The notes under the pieces are model-generated. The model was given only the letters and a program-made list of their open reading frames with translations, ran no database searches and had not been told where the DNA came from. Made by a program: the position numbers and the translations under genes. Positions 5,549 through 5,652 of a stretch of 5,652 nt of DNA are shown one piece after another. Each line of letters starts with the position of its first letter. Positions within the stretch are counted from its first letter, which is position 1. This DNA is from Thermodesulfobacteriota bacterium (GTDB taxonomy: Bacteria; Desulfobacterota; BSN033; UBA1163): positions 1 to 5,652 of the forward strand of contig JASEIE010000256.1 of assembly GCA_030024065.1 (NCBI GenBank), in the 5' to 3' direction.

Positions 5549-5583
5549 CTAATCTGTGTAATCGGTTCCTAATCGGTGTAATC
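5549..5583. repeat. Two tandem 15-base direct repeats with 20-base period
   Basis: CTAATCTGTGTAATC at 5549-5563 recurs as CTAATCGGTGTAATC at 5569-5583 with a single mismatch, spaced by five bases. The unit resembles the GTGTAATC-type short repeats seen between genes in many bacterial genomes. Confidence 0.6.
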
Positions 5584-5613
5584 AGAGATTTCTGGATTTT
5601 TTCAGAAATCTCT
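5584..5613. terminator. 11-bp perfect stem-loop, possible weak terminator
   Basis: AGAGATTTCTG at 5584-5594 pairs perfectly with CAGAAATCTCT at 5603-5613 around the 8-base loop GATTTTTT. The + strand continues with only a short TTT to 5615. The stem is AT-rich, so termination would be weak. It directly adjoins the tandem repeats and may belong to the same extragenic element instead. Confidence 0.35.
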
Positions 5614-5652
5614 TTAAGATGGTTTCAATAATGTTAGAACTCGAGGCCCCTC

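Larger units (their letters stand above)
5377..5652. other. Gene-free, repeat-rich region downstream of the operon
   Basis: No credible gene is visible on either strand. The + strand frame that stays open from 5392 to 5631 runs through palindromes and a long T tract, has no family motif and lacks a ribosome site. The region contains at least four palindromic or repeated units. No classical intrinsic terminator, meaning a GC-rich stem directly followed by a T run, is evident. Confidence 0.6.

Noticed and set aside
5482..5583. CRISPR-like array
   Set aside because: There are only two short direct repeats with a 5-base gap, no regular spacers and no cas genes.
5392..5631. 79-residue + strand open frame after the MmgE/PrpD gene
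   Set aside because: It runs through palindromes, a T tract and direct repeats, with no ribosome site and no recognisable protein pattern.

Overview
This is a bacterial chromosome fragment with all recognisable genes on the + strand. The best-supported unit is an organic-acid uptake and catabolism operon. A three-part TRAP transporter (dctP, dctQ, dctM) is followed 29 bp later by a MmgE/PrpD-family enzyme. Such loci are common in anaerobic Desulfobacterota (former Deltaproteobacteria) and other environmental Proteobacteria. The mixed codon use and the clustered palindromic extragenic repeats fit that kind of genome, but the assignment is inference and no marker gene is present to prove it.

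Layout. Positions 2-184 hold the C-terminal end of a PfkB-family sugar kinase that enters from the left. Directly behind it, in another frame and with no start codon, is a roughly 50-codon C-terminal remnant of a D-2-hydroxyacid dehydrogenase (about 187-348). The next ~200 bp contain a stop-free, coding-like stretch that also lacks a convincing start. Positions 557-910 encode a small cysteine-rich protein that resembles the TIGR04076 family. A candidate promoter (TTGACA at 928, GATACT at 950), preceded by an AT-rich dyad, leads into the TRAP operon. dctP (988-1983) overlaps dctQ (1980-2480) by ATGA. dctQ and dctM (2708-4006) are separated by 227 bp that hold a MITE-like element of about 194 bp. 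The element has 15-bp terminal inverted repeats and is packed with copies of a TTCGTCCTGAGC..GTCGAAGG-type extragenic repeat. The MmgE/PrpD gene occupies 4036-5376. The last ~275 bp have no gene and contain several small palindromes and direct repeats.

How the genes may work together. DctP would bind an organic anion, probably a carboxylate, in the periplasm. DctQ and DctM would import it with a sodium gradient. The MmgE/PrpD protein would act on a hydroxy- or unsaturated carboxylic acid inside the cell. The kinase end and the dead dehydrogenase suggest that the left flank was once another sugar-acid or hydroxyacid catabolic cluster and has since lost DNA. I see no clearly new multi-gene system. 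The least ordinary features are the mobile-element-like insertion inside the transporter operon and the gene debris at the left edge.
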